Positions 36,703-46,354 of a stretch of 64,000 bases of DNA are shown piece by piece (positions within the stretch are counted from its first letter, which is position 1; each line of letters begins with the position of its first letter). The translations under genes and the position numbers were made by a program. The stretch comes from Bacteroidota bacterium. GTDB taxonomy: Bacteria; Bacteroidota; Bacteroidia; AKYH767-A; OLB10. Under the pieces are notes generated by a model. That model searched no databases, was not told the origin of the DNA, and saw only the letters and a list, made by a program, of their open reading frames with translations. The stretch spans positions 310,001 through 374,000 of the forward strand of contig JADKFV010000002.1 of NCBI GenBank assembly GCA_016717325.1, given 5' to 3'.

Positions 36703-37752
36703 ATGAATAAAAATATGAAATGTTTGTTGGCGACTATTTTATGTACAGTTTTTTGTCAAGCATTGTTTTGTCAAGATACTATTTCTGCATTTTTCACTAA
36801 AGCAAAGTTCTCACATCCTGATGGTATTGAAAATTACATTCAACAGTTTCTGATTTCGAAAGGAAAAGACACATACGATCATCCTGGAGGAATTCATCTT
36901 ACTTTTTCTTTCAATTTATTAAAAGATGGAGAACTTGAGTTTGATGAAATATATAAAGTGACACCAAGAAAAACTTTCGGTGGTGATATTTATGCAGCAT
37001 TGATTGAAAGTAGCAAGTACTGGAAAGCTGCAACCTATAAAGGCGAGCCCGTAAAAAGCATTGTGGATATATACTTGTATTACACTTATCATGATAGTGG
37101 TATTCGCAAACGAGGTACAACCCGAATGAAAATTGGTTATCAATTTGTGGCTAATCATTTTTATAATGATGGTACCATATTGTTAAATGAAAAAAAAATA
37201 ATGGAAGCTGTCAGCTATTTTCGAAATGCAGTAATGCTAAATACTTACGATGAGCAAGCTTTATTTAATTTGGGCGTTTGTTATTTGAAACTTGGTGATA
37301 CGGCTAAAGCATGTGCTTCATTTATAAAATCGCAAAGGAACGGCAGTACACTTGGTGATAAAGCGATACAAAAATGTTGCTCAAATTTTAATCGGGTAGA
37401 TGAAGATATTATTTTTGAGAATGAAAATGATACTTTGCCATTTGTTTATACCATAGTGGATATAATGCCGCAATTTCCCGGAGGTAAAGATTCACTAATA
37501 AGTTTTATTCAAAAGGAGGCAAAATTTAATTTTGATGGAATGGCATTTGTTGAGTTTATTGTTACAAAAACAGGCAGTATTCGAGACATTAATGTTCTAG
37601 GAGGTTTCGGAATCAATAATATTTCAATTCCTGTGAAGAAGATTATTTCGAACATGCCAAATTGGATACCGGGTATGCATAGAGGTCGTAATGTTGATGT
37701 GCAAATGTCGTTAACAATTTCTTATGATGGTGCGTTTATAAAGCATGAGTAG
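36703..37752 (+). CDS. TPR and TonB C-terminal domain protein 2
   Basis: 349 residues, same architecture as the preceding gene. Signal peptide (MNKNMKCLLATILCTVFCQALFC), SSKYWKAATYKGEPV, a TPR pair (AVSYFRNAVMLNTYDEQALFNLGVCYLKLGD) and a TonB C-terminal domain (VDIMPQFPGGKDSLISFI ... MAFVEFIVTKTGSI). It is well diverged from its neighbour, so an old duplication. The 19-nt gap suggests cotranscription. Partners are unknown. Confidence 0.82.
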   Translation: MNKNMKCLLATILCTVFCQALFCQDTISAFFTKAKFSHPDGIENYIQQFLISKGKDTYDHPGGIHLTFSFNLLKDGELEFDEIYKVTPRKTFGGDIYAALIESSKYWKAATYKGEPVKSIVDIYLYYTYHDSGIRKRGTTRMKIGYQFVANHFYNDGTILLNEKKIMEAVSYFRNAVMLNTYDEQALFNLGVCYLKLGDTAKACASFIKSQRNGSTLGDKAIQKCCSNFNRVDEDIIFENENDTLPFVYTIVDIMPQFPGGKDSLISFIQKEAKFNFDGMAFVEFIVTKTGSIRDINVLGGFGINNISIPVKKIISNMPNWIPGMHRGRNVDVQMSLTISYDGAFIKHE

Positions 37753-37916
37753 AAGTTCAATACGACCTTCGGTTTATTTAAAATTAGTTTTACGTTGTTG
37801 GCAATTTATTCAAATTGGTTATTGTGTCCTTCAAAAAGAACAATTGAAAATGAGTTTTAAAAAACATAATTTGAAAAGTTAAAGTTTGATAGCAAAGAAT
37901 TAATTGCAGTATACCA

Positions 37917-39143
37917 TTACTCTATTTTCTCCACAAAATACATTTCCATTTCACCTTTATTTTTTGCTGAAATTTTTCCGCGTGGGGTGCATGCAAAATT
38001 GTTGTGCACCAAATTATATGTAGTGTTCGAAATATTTATTTTCCCTTCTTCGCTGCTACTTTCCATGCGGGCGGCTATATTCACGGTATCGCCATACACA
38101 TCGTACGAAAACTTTTTCTCTCCCACAACGCCTGCTACAAGCGGGCCTGTGTGCAATCCAATGCGAATTTTAAAAAATGGTTTTCCCAGTTTTTCGCAAT
38201 CGTGCTGATGCGCAATCATTGCATCTATAATTTCTATGGCAGCATTTACAATTCTGATATGCGATTGGTTATCGTTATCTAAACCGGCCACTGCCATATA
38301 TGCATCGCCAATAGTTTTTATTTTTTCGATAGTATACTTTGTCATTATAGCATCAAACTTTCGGTAGCAATAATCAAGTTCATTTATCAATTGAGTTGGG
38401 GTGAGGGTTTCGGCAACCTTGGTAAAATCAACAAAATCCGTAAACATCACGGTGGCTTGTGGAATATTTTGTGCCTGTGCTTTGCCGGTTTGCTTGAGCT
38501 CGTTAGCAACATTTTTCGGTAAAATATTCAACAGTAAGTTTTCCGATTTTTCCTGCTCCACCAATAATTGCTTATTGAATTTATTTGCACTCGCATAGCG
38601 ATAATACATTGCTGCGGCCAGTAAAAGTCCAAGTGTGGCAACCACAAAAAATAAATTCCGTTGCGATTTTTGCAATGCCTCTTTGGTATTTGCATTTTCC
38701 AATGCAATGGTTTGTTGCGTAATTTTAGCTGTTTGTCCTTTTATTAAAAGCGAATCTATTCGCGAAGCATACGCAAGCGAATCGGCCAGCATTTTTTGTA
38801 CGTTCAATGTGAGTTGCATACGCGCTTGCTCAGCACTCATGCGATTGATATTCTCTTTTTGTTTTTGTAATTCATTATCGGCCTGGCTTAATTCTGTTGT
38901 ATATAATTGCTTTTGTTGCTCAATTTCTTTTTCAAGGTTAGCATTTTCATTTTCTAATCGAATGCGTTCATTTCGTTTAAAAGTTGCCAACGAATCCAAT
39001 TTGTTTTTCTTTTGCTCGAGCAATTTCATGGCAGGCCGTCTCGGCTTTTGCCTGCCGATATTGTTTTCGCTTTGAGAAAAAACATGCAGGCTCACAAGCA
39101 TCGTTAAGCCTAAAACAAAAATCTTTTTTTTATCAAGCAACAT
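37917..39143 (-). CDS. Class III adenylate cyclase with periplasmic coiled coil
   Basis: 408 residues. Signal anchor (MLLDKKKIFVLGLTMLVSLHVFS), a long coiled coil (about 60-160), one membrane helix (about 165-182, FFVVATLGLLLAAAMYY) and a cytoplasmic class III cyclase domain (about 227-408). Metal-binding aspartates are Asp236 (FTDFVDFT) and Asp280 (KTIGDAYM). The purine-selecting pair is Lys276 and Asp348 (SYDVYGD), which specifies ATP, and Asn355 and Arg359 are in NIAARME. It would make cAMP in response to a periplasmic or envelope signal. No cyclic-nucleotide receptor lies nearby. Confidence 0.88.
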   Translation of the reverse strand: MLLDKKKIFVLGLTMLVSLHVFSQSENNIGRQKPRRPAMKLLEQKKNKLDSLATFKRNERIRLENENANLEKEIEQQKQLYTTELSQADNELQKQKENINRMSAEQARMQLTLNVQKMLADSLAYASRIDSLLIKGQTAKITQQTIALENANTKEALQKSQRNLFFVVATLGLLLAAAMYYRYASANKFNKQLLVEQEKSENLLLNILPKNVANELKQTGKAQAQNIPQATVMFTDFVDFTKVAETLTPTQLINELDYCYRKFDAIMTKYTIEKIKTIGDAYMAVAGLDNDNQSHIRIVNAAIEIIDAMIAHQHDCEKLGKPFFKIRIGLHTGPLVAGVVGEKKFSYDVYGDTVNIAARMESSSEEGKINISNTTYNLVHNNFACTPRGKISAKNKGEMEMYFVEKIE

Positions 39144-39147
39144 ATTT

Positions 39148-39180
39148 CAAAATTATATGGAAGGTTATTTTTTCTGCAAT
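39148..39180 (-). promoter_or_regulatory. Candidate promoter of the adenylate cyclase
   Basis: Minus strand ATTG, 21-nt spacer, TAATTTTG (39148-39155). The box ends 5 nt before the start codon, so the transcript would begin at or next to the ATG. Confidence 0.4.
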
Positions 39181-39221
39181 TTTACTTTTCATTTTTGACA
39201 TAAAGCTTTTTCTTAAACCAA

Positions 39222-39267
39222 CAACTTCAAACTTCAAACTAAAAACTTCAAACTAAAAACTTCAAAC
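39222..39267. repeat. Simple repeat of AACTTCAA(A)CT units
   Basis: Four copies of ACTTCAAAC with A-rich spacers between the cyclase and ligase genes. The reverse complement, TTGAAGTTTGAAG, also appears inside the T9SS duplicates near 22696 and 24543. Confidence 0.75.
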
Positions 39268-39272
39268 AAATC

Positions 39273-40286
39273 TCACTCCCCATGCTTCAATAAAAATTCC
39301 GGATTGATGGCTTTAAAAGTAATTCTTCCATTGCTAAATGTATTCGATAATTCTGCATCTACTTTATCGTCATAGGGTCGTATTACGATTCCTTCGGCCC
39401 AGGCTTGTGCATCCATTGTGCTTTTTATGGTGGCGAGTTTTATAATAGCTTCAATATCATTTTCGAGTATGTAGTCTCTGTTTATTACAGGCACCATAGG
39501 TAGTTCAAGTTTTTGCAAAATATTTTCCAGCTCCTCGAAATTGTAATATCGAAAATTGTCGATGTCGAATGCCGTGAAGAAAAAAACTTTGTGACCACGT
39601 ATTTTACATTTATTATTCTGAATGCCTTCGCCAACCAACTCGCCTTGCAATGCAATATTGATATTGAGCAATTTCATTTTATTTTCTAAATCATTTTCGC
39701 GCGCTACTTTCCAAAAACTATTTGCATTGTCTTCTTCCAATTCCATATTGCGACTGCACACGCCAAAAATATTATCTTTTACAAAATACGTTGCCGAGCT
39801 GCCATCCAATTTTTCGGTGATATAACATTTTGTGCCTTTGTAACGATCCAAAACATTTTGTAAAATCTGCACTCGTGTTTCGTCCGTTTTTGGGATGAAC
39901 GATGGAAACTTTCCTTTCATAATTCCTGCAAGGCATGCAGGTATAGGAGGCTCGTACTTTGTAATTCCCAAAACTTCGGTCACATCGACATCTTCTTCCA
40001 CTTTTACCGAGGCATCAAGAATGCTGAGGGGAAAACAAATGCCCTGCGAAACTTGCCCACGCAATCTGATGGTGCGTATACGCATACCGCGCACTTTCAA
40101 AAATTCGAATTCCGGCTTGTTGGGCATCAACGAATCTATTTCGCAGTACACACACAAATCACCAATTTGAAATTCATTTTTTTTTACCACCAAATGCCAG
40201 CCAAGCACAGTTGCTTTTTCTATTGCATCAGCACCTTCAATTGGTTCGAGGTTTTTTATTTTTTGAATACTCGCTAATTTTCTCAT
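39273..40286 (-). CDS. ATP-dependent RNA ligase (DraRnl/Rnl5-like)
   Basis: 337 residues. An N-terminal OB-like domain (1-130, MRKLASIQKIKNLEPIEGAD...VYCEIDSLMP) precedes the nucleotidyltransferase domain, the order found in the Deinococcus RNA ligase family. Motif I is EKLDGSS with Lys159 as the AMP-accepting residue. Motif Ia/III-like segments are CSRNMEL and VFFFTAFDID, motif IV is AEGIVIRP and motif V is ITFKAINPEFL. The length fits that family. Such ligases seal 3'-OH/5'-phosphate breaks in RNA, or in RNA/DNA hybrids, as repair enzymes. No polynucleotide kinase, phosphatase or Hen1 partner is next to it. It is divergent from a small RRM protein gene 152 nt away. Confidence 0.87.
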   Translation of the reverse strand: MRKLASIQKIKNLEPIEGADAIEKATVLGWHLVVKKNEFQIGDLCVYCEIDSLMPNKPEFEFLKVRGMRIRTIRLRGQVSQGICFPLSILDASVKVEEDVDVTEVLGITKYEPPIPACLAGIMKGKFPSFIPKTDETRVQILQNVLDRYKGTKCYITEKLDGSSATYFVKDNIFGVCSRNMELEEDNANSFWKVARENDLENKMKLLNINIALQGELVGEGIQNNKCKIRGHKVFFFTAFDIDNFRYYNFEELENILQKLELPMVPVINRDYILENDIEAIIKLATIKSTMDAQAWAEGIVIRPYDDKVDAELSNTFSNGRITFKAINPEFLLKHGE

Positions 40287-40438
40287 TTCCGATTTCTCTA
40301 TTTGTGGTTTTGCTTTTTGTGTTTTTTATTATGTCAGCAATTTGCAGAAAAAATTGTCCCGTAAAAATAATTGGATTCAATCAATTTTTGTAATAGTTGA
40401 AATATTACTTTTGGAAAATAATTCTCAATCAAAATTAA

Positions 40439-40687
40439 ATGAAGTTATTTATTAAAAATATAGAAAGCTCGATAAACGAAGCTGTGCTCGAAAGTTTGTT
40501 TGCATTGTATGGTGAAATAGAAAGTACCAAAATAATTTATGACCGCATCACATGGGAATCGAAGGGGTATGGCTTTATAGAATTTACGAAAAAGGCCGAT
40601 GGACAAAAAGCAATAGAAGCCATGAATGGAAAAGAAATTCGCGGCAAGGCCTTATCTGTTGTCGAAGCCGATGAAAAGCGCAAATAA
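40439..40687 (+). CDS. Small RRM RNA-binding protein
   Basis: 82 residues, a single RNA recognition motif. RNP2 is LFIKNI (3-8) and RNP1 is KGYGFIEF (42-49), each carrying the aromatic residues that stack on RNA bases. It has no glycine-rich tail. Similar small proteins in Bacteroidota and cyanobacteria bind single-stranded RNA and are often cold- or stress-regulated. Cytoplasmic, monocistronic. Confidence 0.9.
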   Translation: MKLFIKNIESSINEAVLESLFALYGEIESTKIIYDRITWESKGYGFIEFTKKADGQKAIEAMNGKEIRGKALSVVEADEKRK

Positions 40688-40847
40688 TATCTTTTGTTTT
40701 CAACATTATTAAACTGATGCGCACTCTTGTTTTTTTTCGAATTGCTGTAAACCCTTTATTTAAAGGCATTTTTGGCTTAAGTTCGTTTTGTTTTTGTAGC
40801 AATCGGGCCGTCACAAGTTTATTGAAGCAAAATATTAAAAAATAATT

Positions 40848-40877
40848 TTTGGTAATTATTTATTAATTCTATTTTTG
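40848..40877 (+). promoter_or_regulatory. Promoter of tRNA-Lys
   Basis: TTTG (40848-40851), 18-nt spacer, TATTTTTG (40870-40877), an exact match to the phylum consensus. It lies in the noncoding 40688-41028 stretch, and about 145 nt of leader precede the mature tRNA. Nothing else was recognised there. Confidence 0.65.
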
Positions 40878-41028
40878 CAGCCCCGAAAAAAGAGGAATAG
40901 AGTAATTAATACGAGGTATATTGTTCAAAAGCCTTTATTAGTAAGCCTTACAAGAATTTTGGGAGCGTTCTTTAAAATTCAATATTTAAATATATTCACA
41001 GCAAAGTAGTTTGTTGTTTTAAAATATT

Positions 41029-41101
41029 GATTCCGTAGCTCAGTTGGTAGAGCAATACACTTTTAATGTATGGGTCCTGGGTTCGAGTCCCAGCGGGATC
41101 A
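41029..41101 (+). tRNA. tRNA-Lys (anticodon TTT)
   Basis: Full cloverleaf. Acceptor GATTCCG/CGGGATC (one wobble), D stem GCTC/GAGC, anticodon stem ATACA/TGTAT with loop CTTTTAA, T arm CTGGG-TTCGAGT-CCCAG, discriminator A. CCA not encoded. Confidence 0.96.
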
Positions 41102-41105
41102 CAAT

Positions 41106-41133
41106 AAGGTTGTCAGCAATGGCAACCTTTTTT
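41106..41133 (+). terminator. Rho-independent terminator after tRNA-Lys
   Basis: AAGGTTG pairs with CAACCTT around a 10-nt loop and runs into T. It starts 5 nt after the tRNA 3' end. Confidence 0.8.
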
Positions 41134-41134
41134 G

Positions 41135-41321
41135 TTTTTAAAAAAATCTGCGGTATTCAATCTACGAATAACAGCGCTATCTGCGGGAGAGTGTTTTTCC
41201 CGCTGATTAACGCAGATAAATTCAGTCGCAGATAAGCACAGATAAATTTCGTTTGCCAAATGCAAAGGTCAGTTTTAAAAAAAATCTGCGGTATTCAATC
41301 CCCGAAAATCAGCGCTACCTG
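41135..41321. repeat. Direct repeat pair with ATCTGCGG core
   Basis: Copies at about 41135-41182 and 41272-41321 share TTTTAAAAAAA, then ATCTGCGGTATTCAATC, a short variable part and CAGCGCTA-CTG. CGCAGAT phrases lie between them. A looser relative, CTCGCAGACTTCACAGATTT, is near 61990. Noncoding. Confidence 0.7.
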
Positions 41322-41379
41322 ATTGAAATATTTTCTGCTTAGTATTGAAATCATCTCCAATAAAAAGTGCATCTACAAA

Positions 41380-42540
41380 CTATCCTCTTATAACAGGATG
41401 TCTTACAAACTCTTTTGTACGGTCGAACAGAAAACGATATGTAACTAACACACGTGAGCGCACGGGGCAAAATTCTTTTGCAATATTCAACATGCGTGGA
41501 TTGAAATCGCCCACCCATTGCATTTCGAATTCATCGTATGATTTTTTACGTTTTACTATTTTTTCCATTTCTACAAAAATGTATGCATCCAATCCCTTGC
41601 CTTGATGTGCCGGAATAATTCCGAACACAGTTCCAATCATTTTTGTGCATACGTGCATCTTCAGCATTACAAAAAATTTTATCTTTTGCCACAATCCAAA
41701 TTTACCATTCAGTTTGCGAAAAAGTTGGTTTATATCGGGCAGGCAAATGGCAAAAGCAACCGGGTCGTTTTTGTAATAAGCAAAGGCCATGATGTCGGGA
41801 TCGATAATAGGTTTAAGTTTTTTAAAAAATCCCTGTACTTGTTTTTGCTCCAAATCGCGGCCACTGCCATGTTGCACCCAAGCTTGATTATAAATAGAAC
41901 GAAAGTCTTCGGCATACTTTTCAATTTCATTCATCTTTAAAGTACGAAACGAATACTCAGGGATTTTTGAAATCTCTGCATGTCGCTGATAAAATTTTTG
42001 TGGCAAATCTTCTAGTTGTTCAATTGCATAACAATGTTGTTGAAAATAATCTTTAAACCCATACGTTTCGAAAAGCGTTTGATAGTATGGTAAATTGTAG
42101 TTCATTTTATATTGCGGAGGATTAAATCCATCAATAATTAAACCCCACCACGATTCGCGCTCACCAAAATTTATGGGCCCATCCATTGCTTCCATGCCTT
42201 GTTCCTTGAGCCATGCAGCGCAAGTATCAAACAAAATATTGGCCGCCTTTTGGTCGTTGATACATTCAAAAAAACCCATGCCTCCCGTAGGTTGATCATT
42301 TTTCTTTGCCAGTTTATGATTCACAAATGCCGCAACACGGCCTATCGTTTTTCCGTTATCTGCAAGCAGCCATCGAGCACAAATGCCATGACGAAAAAAT
42401 TTGTTTTTTTCTTTGTCAAATACTTCATCGATATCTTTGTCGAGTGGTTGCGCCCAGTTTTTATCATTCTTGTAAAGCTGCAATGGCAATTGTAAAAATT
42501 GCTGTGCCTGCTCTTTTGTAGTAACTTCTATTATTTGCAT
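41380..42540 (-). CDS. GNAT-like acyltransferase of unknown substrate
   Basis: 386 residues. Recognised as a two-lobed GNAT-like N-acyltransferase family common in Bacteroidota, sometimes mislabelled. The N-terminal part has GKTIGRVAAFVNHKL and MDGPINFGERESWWGLI. The C-terminal part has GTVFGIIPAHQGKGLDAYI, a match to the acetyl-CoA loop (Q/R-x-x-G-x-G/A) of GNATs. No signal peptide. It faces the SDR gene across a 54-bp divergent promoter region. Confidence 0.75.
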   Translation of the reverse strand: MQIIEVTTKEQAQQFLQLPLQLYKNDKNWAQPLDKDIDEVFDKEKNKFFRHGICARWLLADNGKTIGRVAAFVNHKLAKKNDQPTGGMGFFECINDQKAANILFDTCAAWLKEQGMEAMDGPINFGERESWWGLIIDGFNPPQYKMNYNLPYYQTLFETYGFKDYFQQHCYAIEQLEDLPQKFYQRHAEISKIPEYSFRTLKMNEIEKYAEDFRSIYNQAWVQHGSGRDLEQKQVQGFFKKLKPIIDPDIMAFAYYKNDPVAFAICLPDINQLFRKLNGKFGLWQKIKFFVMLKMHVCTKMIGTVFGIIPAHQGKGLDAYIFVEMEKIVKRKKSYDEFEMQWVGDFNPRMLNIAKEFCPVRSRVLVTYRFLFDRTKEFVRHPVIRG

Positions 42541-42559
42541 AAGTAAAATGTGTGGTGAG

Positions 42560-42567
42560 CAAAATTA
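42560..42567 (-). promoter_or_regulatory. -7 box for the GNAT-like gene
   Basis: Minus-strand TAATTTTG, exact TAnnTTTG, 20 nt before ATG 42540. No clear -33. Confidence 0.35.
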
Positions 42568-42572
42568 ATTTT

Positions 42573-42580
42573 TAGGTTTG
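42573..42580 (+). promoter_or_regulatory. -7 box for the SDR gene
   Basis: TAGGTTTG, exact TAnnTTTG, 14 nt before the GTG start at 42595. It is divergent from and almost abuts the opposite box. Confidence 0.4.
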
Positions 42581-42594
42581 TAAAAAATGTAATT

Positions 42595-43392
42595 GTGAAA
42601 AATAAAGTTGTAGTAATAACCGGAGCCTCGAGTGGAATAGGGGAGGCCCTGGCAAAAAAATTTGACGCCATGGGTAGTAATATAGTATTGGCTGCGCGTG
42701 ACGAAGCTAAATTGATGGCTGTTAAAAATAGTTTGCAAAATAAAAGTATTGCGGTGGTAACCGATGTGTCGAACGAGAACGGTTGCAAACTGCTCATGGA
42801 AAAGGCAATTGCCGAGTTTGGAAGCATTGACGTATTAATTTGTAATGCAGGCATGTCGATGCGTGCTATGTTTAATGATGTGGGCCTGGAGGTGTTGCAT
42901 AAATTGATGGACGTAAATTTTTGGGGTGCCGTAAATTGTTGCAAACATGCATTGCCATTTTTATTGCAAAGTAAAGGCAGTATAATTGGTGTTTCATCCA
43001 TTGCAGGAAAAGTTGGATTGCCGGCCCGTACAGGTTACAGCGCAAGTAAGTTCGCCCTCGAAGGATTCCTCAATACTTTGCGTATCGAAAATTTGAAAAA
43101 CGATTTGCATGTATTGGTAGCATGCCCCGGATATACAGCTTCTAATATTCGCAATGCCGCACTAAATGAAAAGGGTGAACAGCAAATGGATACACCACTC
43201 GATGAAAATAAATTGATGACGGCCGATGAAGTTGCAACAGAAATATATATGGCCACAATGGAACGTAAGCGCGATTTGGTTTTAACTACAAAAGGAAAAT
43301 TTACCATTTGGCTCAATAAATTTTTTCCTGCATGGATGGACAAAATTATTTACCGTTTTGTAGCGAAAGAAAAAGATTCTCCTTTTAAATAA
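42595..43392 (+). CDS. Short-chain dehydrogenase/reductase
   Basis: 265 residues from a GTG start. Classical SDR. The nucleotide-binding TGASSGIGEA is at 9-18, NAG at 84-86, catalytic Ser in GVSSIAG (about 134-135) and Tyr148-x3-Lys152 in GYSASK. AARDEAKL after the second strand suggests an NADP(H) preference (Arg35). After the core, a C-terminal extension (KGKFTIWLNKFFPAWMDKIIY) looks like a membrane-associated amphipathic helix, as in DltE/YqjQ-type SDRs acting on lipids. Substrate unknown. Confidence 0.88.
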   Translation: MKNKVVVITGASSGIGEALAKKFDAMGSNIVLAARDEAKLMAVKNSLQNKSIAVVTDVSNENGCKLLMEKAIAEFGSIDVLICNAGMSMRAMFNDVGLEVLHKLMDVNFWGAVNCCKHALPFLLQSKGSIIGVSSIAGKVGLPARTGYSASKFALEGFLNTLRIENLKNDLHVLVACPGYTASNIRNAALNEKGEQQMDTPLDENKLMTADEVATEIYMATMERKRDLVLTTKGKFTIWLNKFFPAWMDKIIYRFVAKEKDSPFK

Positions 43393-43554
43393 CAGGCACA
43401 ATAGTTTTTCTTGTCAAAGCATAGAATTATTTTTTGCCACGCCTGCCCCGATTTTCGGGGAATGGAACGAATGAATGACGAATAAATTCTCAATGTTTAA
43501 ACTCTTTCTAAAAACCTTAAATGAATCTTATTCGGCTTATATGGTTTGCTTTTT

Positions 43555-46175
43555 TTAATCGTTAATTATAAGTTTCATCCACTTGTTAGTTCCATCCACT
43601 TTCAATTGCACTAAATAAATGCCTGATGATAAATTGGCAAAATCTATTTCATGTTTGTTATTGCCGTAAGCGCTTACAAGTTTTTTATTGAAAATGATTT
43701 TACATGTCAATTCATACAGACTCATTTCCATTTCCCCATCGGTATACGATTCATACTGCAATGTTATGCGTCCCTTGCCGGGGTTGGGATAAAGCGAAAT
43801 TGAATTAGGATCAATTGTTTCGTTTTCATTTTTGCATGTAAACGCAACCGCCAAATTACTTGCAACACTTGATCCGCAATTGTTATTTGCTTTACAAGAT
43901 ATAAGTCCGTTAATATTTCCCCAATTAACCACAATGTGTGGAGTACTTTGTCCGCTTACGATTGTGCTGCCCGGTACAACGGTCCATGTATACGAAGTGG
44001 CACCGGCAACAGGTAAAACGGTATAATGCAAACCAGGTTGGTTTTTGCATGCATAGTTAAGTCCGCTTATAATGGGAGATTGTGGTTTTGCATTCAATGC
44101 CAAAGTTCTTGCCGCACTCATGCCACAAGTATTCACTGCTTTTACGGTAATATTTCCTGTTCCAGTAAACGAATTACTGAAAGAAACCACCACGGCATTG
44201 CTGCCTTGCCCACTTACAATGGAAGAGCCTGTTGGTACCGTCCAGAAATACGATGTGGCACTCGAAACCGTAGCAGTACTATATGGCACATTGGGCTTGT
44301 TGCACACGCCCGAAGTTTGTCCCAATATAGTTGAAGGCGCACCTGGAATACTATTAACCGTATAGTTTAAATTGCTTGAAGTACTTGTGCCACATACATT
44401 TGAAGCTGTTACACTCACCATGCCCGGTAGTGCACTACCTGTGAGGCTGAAAGTTATAACAGTGCCTCCTTGCCCCTGAGTAATAATTGCTCCTGCACCC
44501 AAAGTCCATGTATAGCTTGTTGCCCCTGCAACTGGAAGAATAGAAAAAGTATTGCCGATAGTATTGCGACACAAGGCGGTAGTACCTGTAATTAATCCCG
44601 GTGGTGCGGGGGTTGTTCCGGTTGAAGTTATTACGGAGGTGCATGTATTGGTGCAGCCATTTGCATCTGTTACGGTAACAGTATACGTACCTTGCGATAA
44701 ACCCGAAACAAAAGTGCCTGTGCTTCCATTGCTCCATGAGTAACTGCTATTGCCACTGCCTCCGGATGAACTTACCGATGCTGTACCATTATTAGCGATA
44801 TTGCAAGTGACATTTGTTGAAGTGCATGTTGCTGTAAGAGCATTAGGTGCGGTTATTATATTAACTGATGAAGCAGTGCATCCAGTAACATCAGTTACTA
44901 TAACTGTATACGTACCTTCTGCTAAACCTGTGGCAGTTGCAGTAGTGGCGCCATTACTCCATGCATAAGTATACGGGGCATGCCCAAGGGTTGCAGTTAC
45001 AGATATAACCCCGTTGGCAACATTTGCACATGTTGCATTCACAACCACAGGGACCAAATTTATCAGAGTAGTATCCATGGCATAATTATTTTCGCAATTA
45101 CCAAACATAAATAATCGAACATGCAGGCTATCTTGATTGGTAATACCCATGGTATTTAGAAGTTGCATCGAATCTAAATTGTAATGAAAATGTAGCGAGT
45201 CGTTTAAATAAAAATGCAATGGTAAAAACTGACCTACCAGCACTTGATTAAAGGTGCTGTAATTACCTGTTTTTACAATACTGCTAACCATGCAACCATT
45301 CACGTTTATTATTAACGAACCGTTTAATGATGTCAAATTGGAAGGATAAATTATTTTGAATTCGGACGAATCGGATTCAATATGTACAGTATCGCTGCGC
45401 CAATAATTTAGTTGAGATAACGTATCCAATCCTGTGTAAAAAGAAAAATGTATACTCAGCAAAGTGCCCAATGTATCTTTACCGGTGATAGAATCTTTGA
45501 TATAAAAATTAATAGGATCGTTCGAACCGGATTTCTGAATGATAGTGTGTCCTTTACCTTTTTGCCACATTCAAAAAATGCTTCCCAGTCAATATTTCCT
45601 TTGAGTAAATCTTTATCGTCAACCACAGTTACACCGGCAACACTGAATGAGTATGCTTCGGCACGGCACGTGCTATCGGAAATGGCTTGCGCTAAACCAT
45701 AGTTTTGAATCACTCCTGAACAACCACTTGCAAATTCGGCCGAGCCTATTGCCACACATGAATTGGCATGGCTGTGTGAATGGCAACTTCCTGCATCAAC
45801 ATGTGCCTCATATATTGTATCGGGGTTTTCAATTTGATAACTCTCCCACTTTACAGGATTTCCATAGTTTGTTATATTACTGTCAATATCTAAAACATTT
45901 AAACCGAAATGGTTGAAATTAGGATATTGGTCAGGACGATCAACTACAGAATCGCTGCATCCCGATTCCTTGGTCCATGCATGATTAAAGGCAAGAGTAA
46001 ATATCTTCGGAGAAATAATGTTATCCGTTGTCAATTTAAAATCGTGTTTCATTCTATACGTTATCACATTATCGCGACTTGCCGTTTTTATAAGTGAATC
46101 AACATTATCGTTGCATTGTGAACGAGAATAGTTTGCAAGCAGCGTTGCAAAAATAAATACAAGAATTTTTTTCAT
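43555..46175 (-). CDS. T9SS adhesin with SprB/PKD repeats (frame break)
   Basis: About 873 residues after correction. Signal peptide MKKILVFIFATLLANYSRSQ, a ~300-residue N-terminal domain of unknown fold, two SprB-type repeats (YTYAWSNGATT..AEGTYTVIVTDVTGC and SYSWSNGSTG..QGTYTVTVTDANGC), four PKD/Ig-like repeats (SYTWTLGAGA, SYFWTVPTGS and similar) and a T9SS domain (SLYPNPGKGRITLQY ... KWMKLIIND). The frame breaks at the T run 45559-45563. One extra base gives ECGKKGKGHTIIQKSGSN and a continuous protein. SprB repeats are known from gliding adhesins, so a surface adhesive role is likely. A short hairpin CCCCGA-TTT-TCGGGG (43447-43461) lies past its 3' end. Confidence 0.82.
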
Positions 46176-46301
46176 AATGATAGATTATTTTGGGAATGAT
46201 AAGGCCAAGGTTTCTTATTCGCAATAAAGATAAAAACTATTTTGTAAAGCGAGCATTTTATTTTTCGATACCAAGAGTCACTGGATTGTGAATTTGAAAA
46301 C

Positions 46302-46333
46302 AAAAAAAATGGAGTGACCACAAAGTCACTCCA
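46302..46333 (-). terminator. Rho-independent terminator of the Cys-rich adhesin gene
   Basis: Minus strand: TGGAGTGAC pairs with GTCACTCCA around a 6-nt loop and is followed by T8. It starts 22 nt after the stop codon of the upstream gene. Confidence 0.9.
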
Positions 46334-46354
46334 TATAAAGAGCGAAAAATGATT

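Noticed and set aside
43447..43461. Terminator between the convergent SDR and adhesin genes
   Set aside because: The CCCCGA-TTT-TCGGGG hairpin has no T run on either strand; kept only as a hairpin note.
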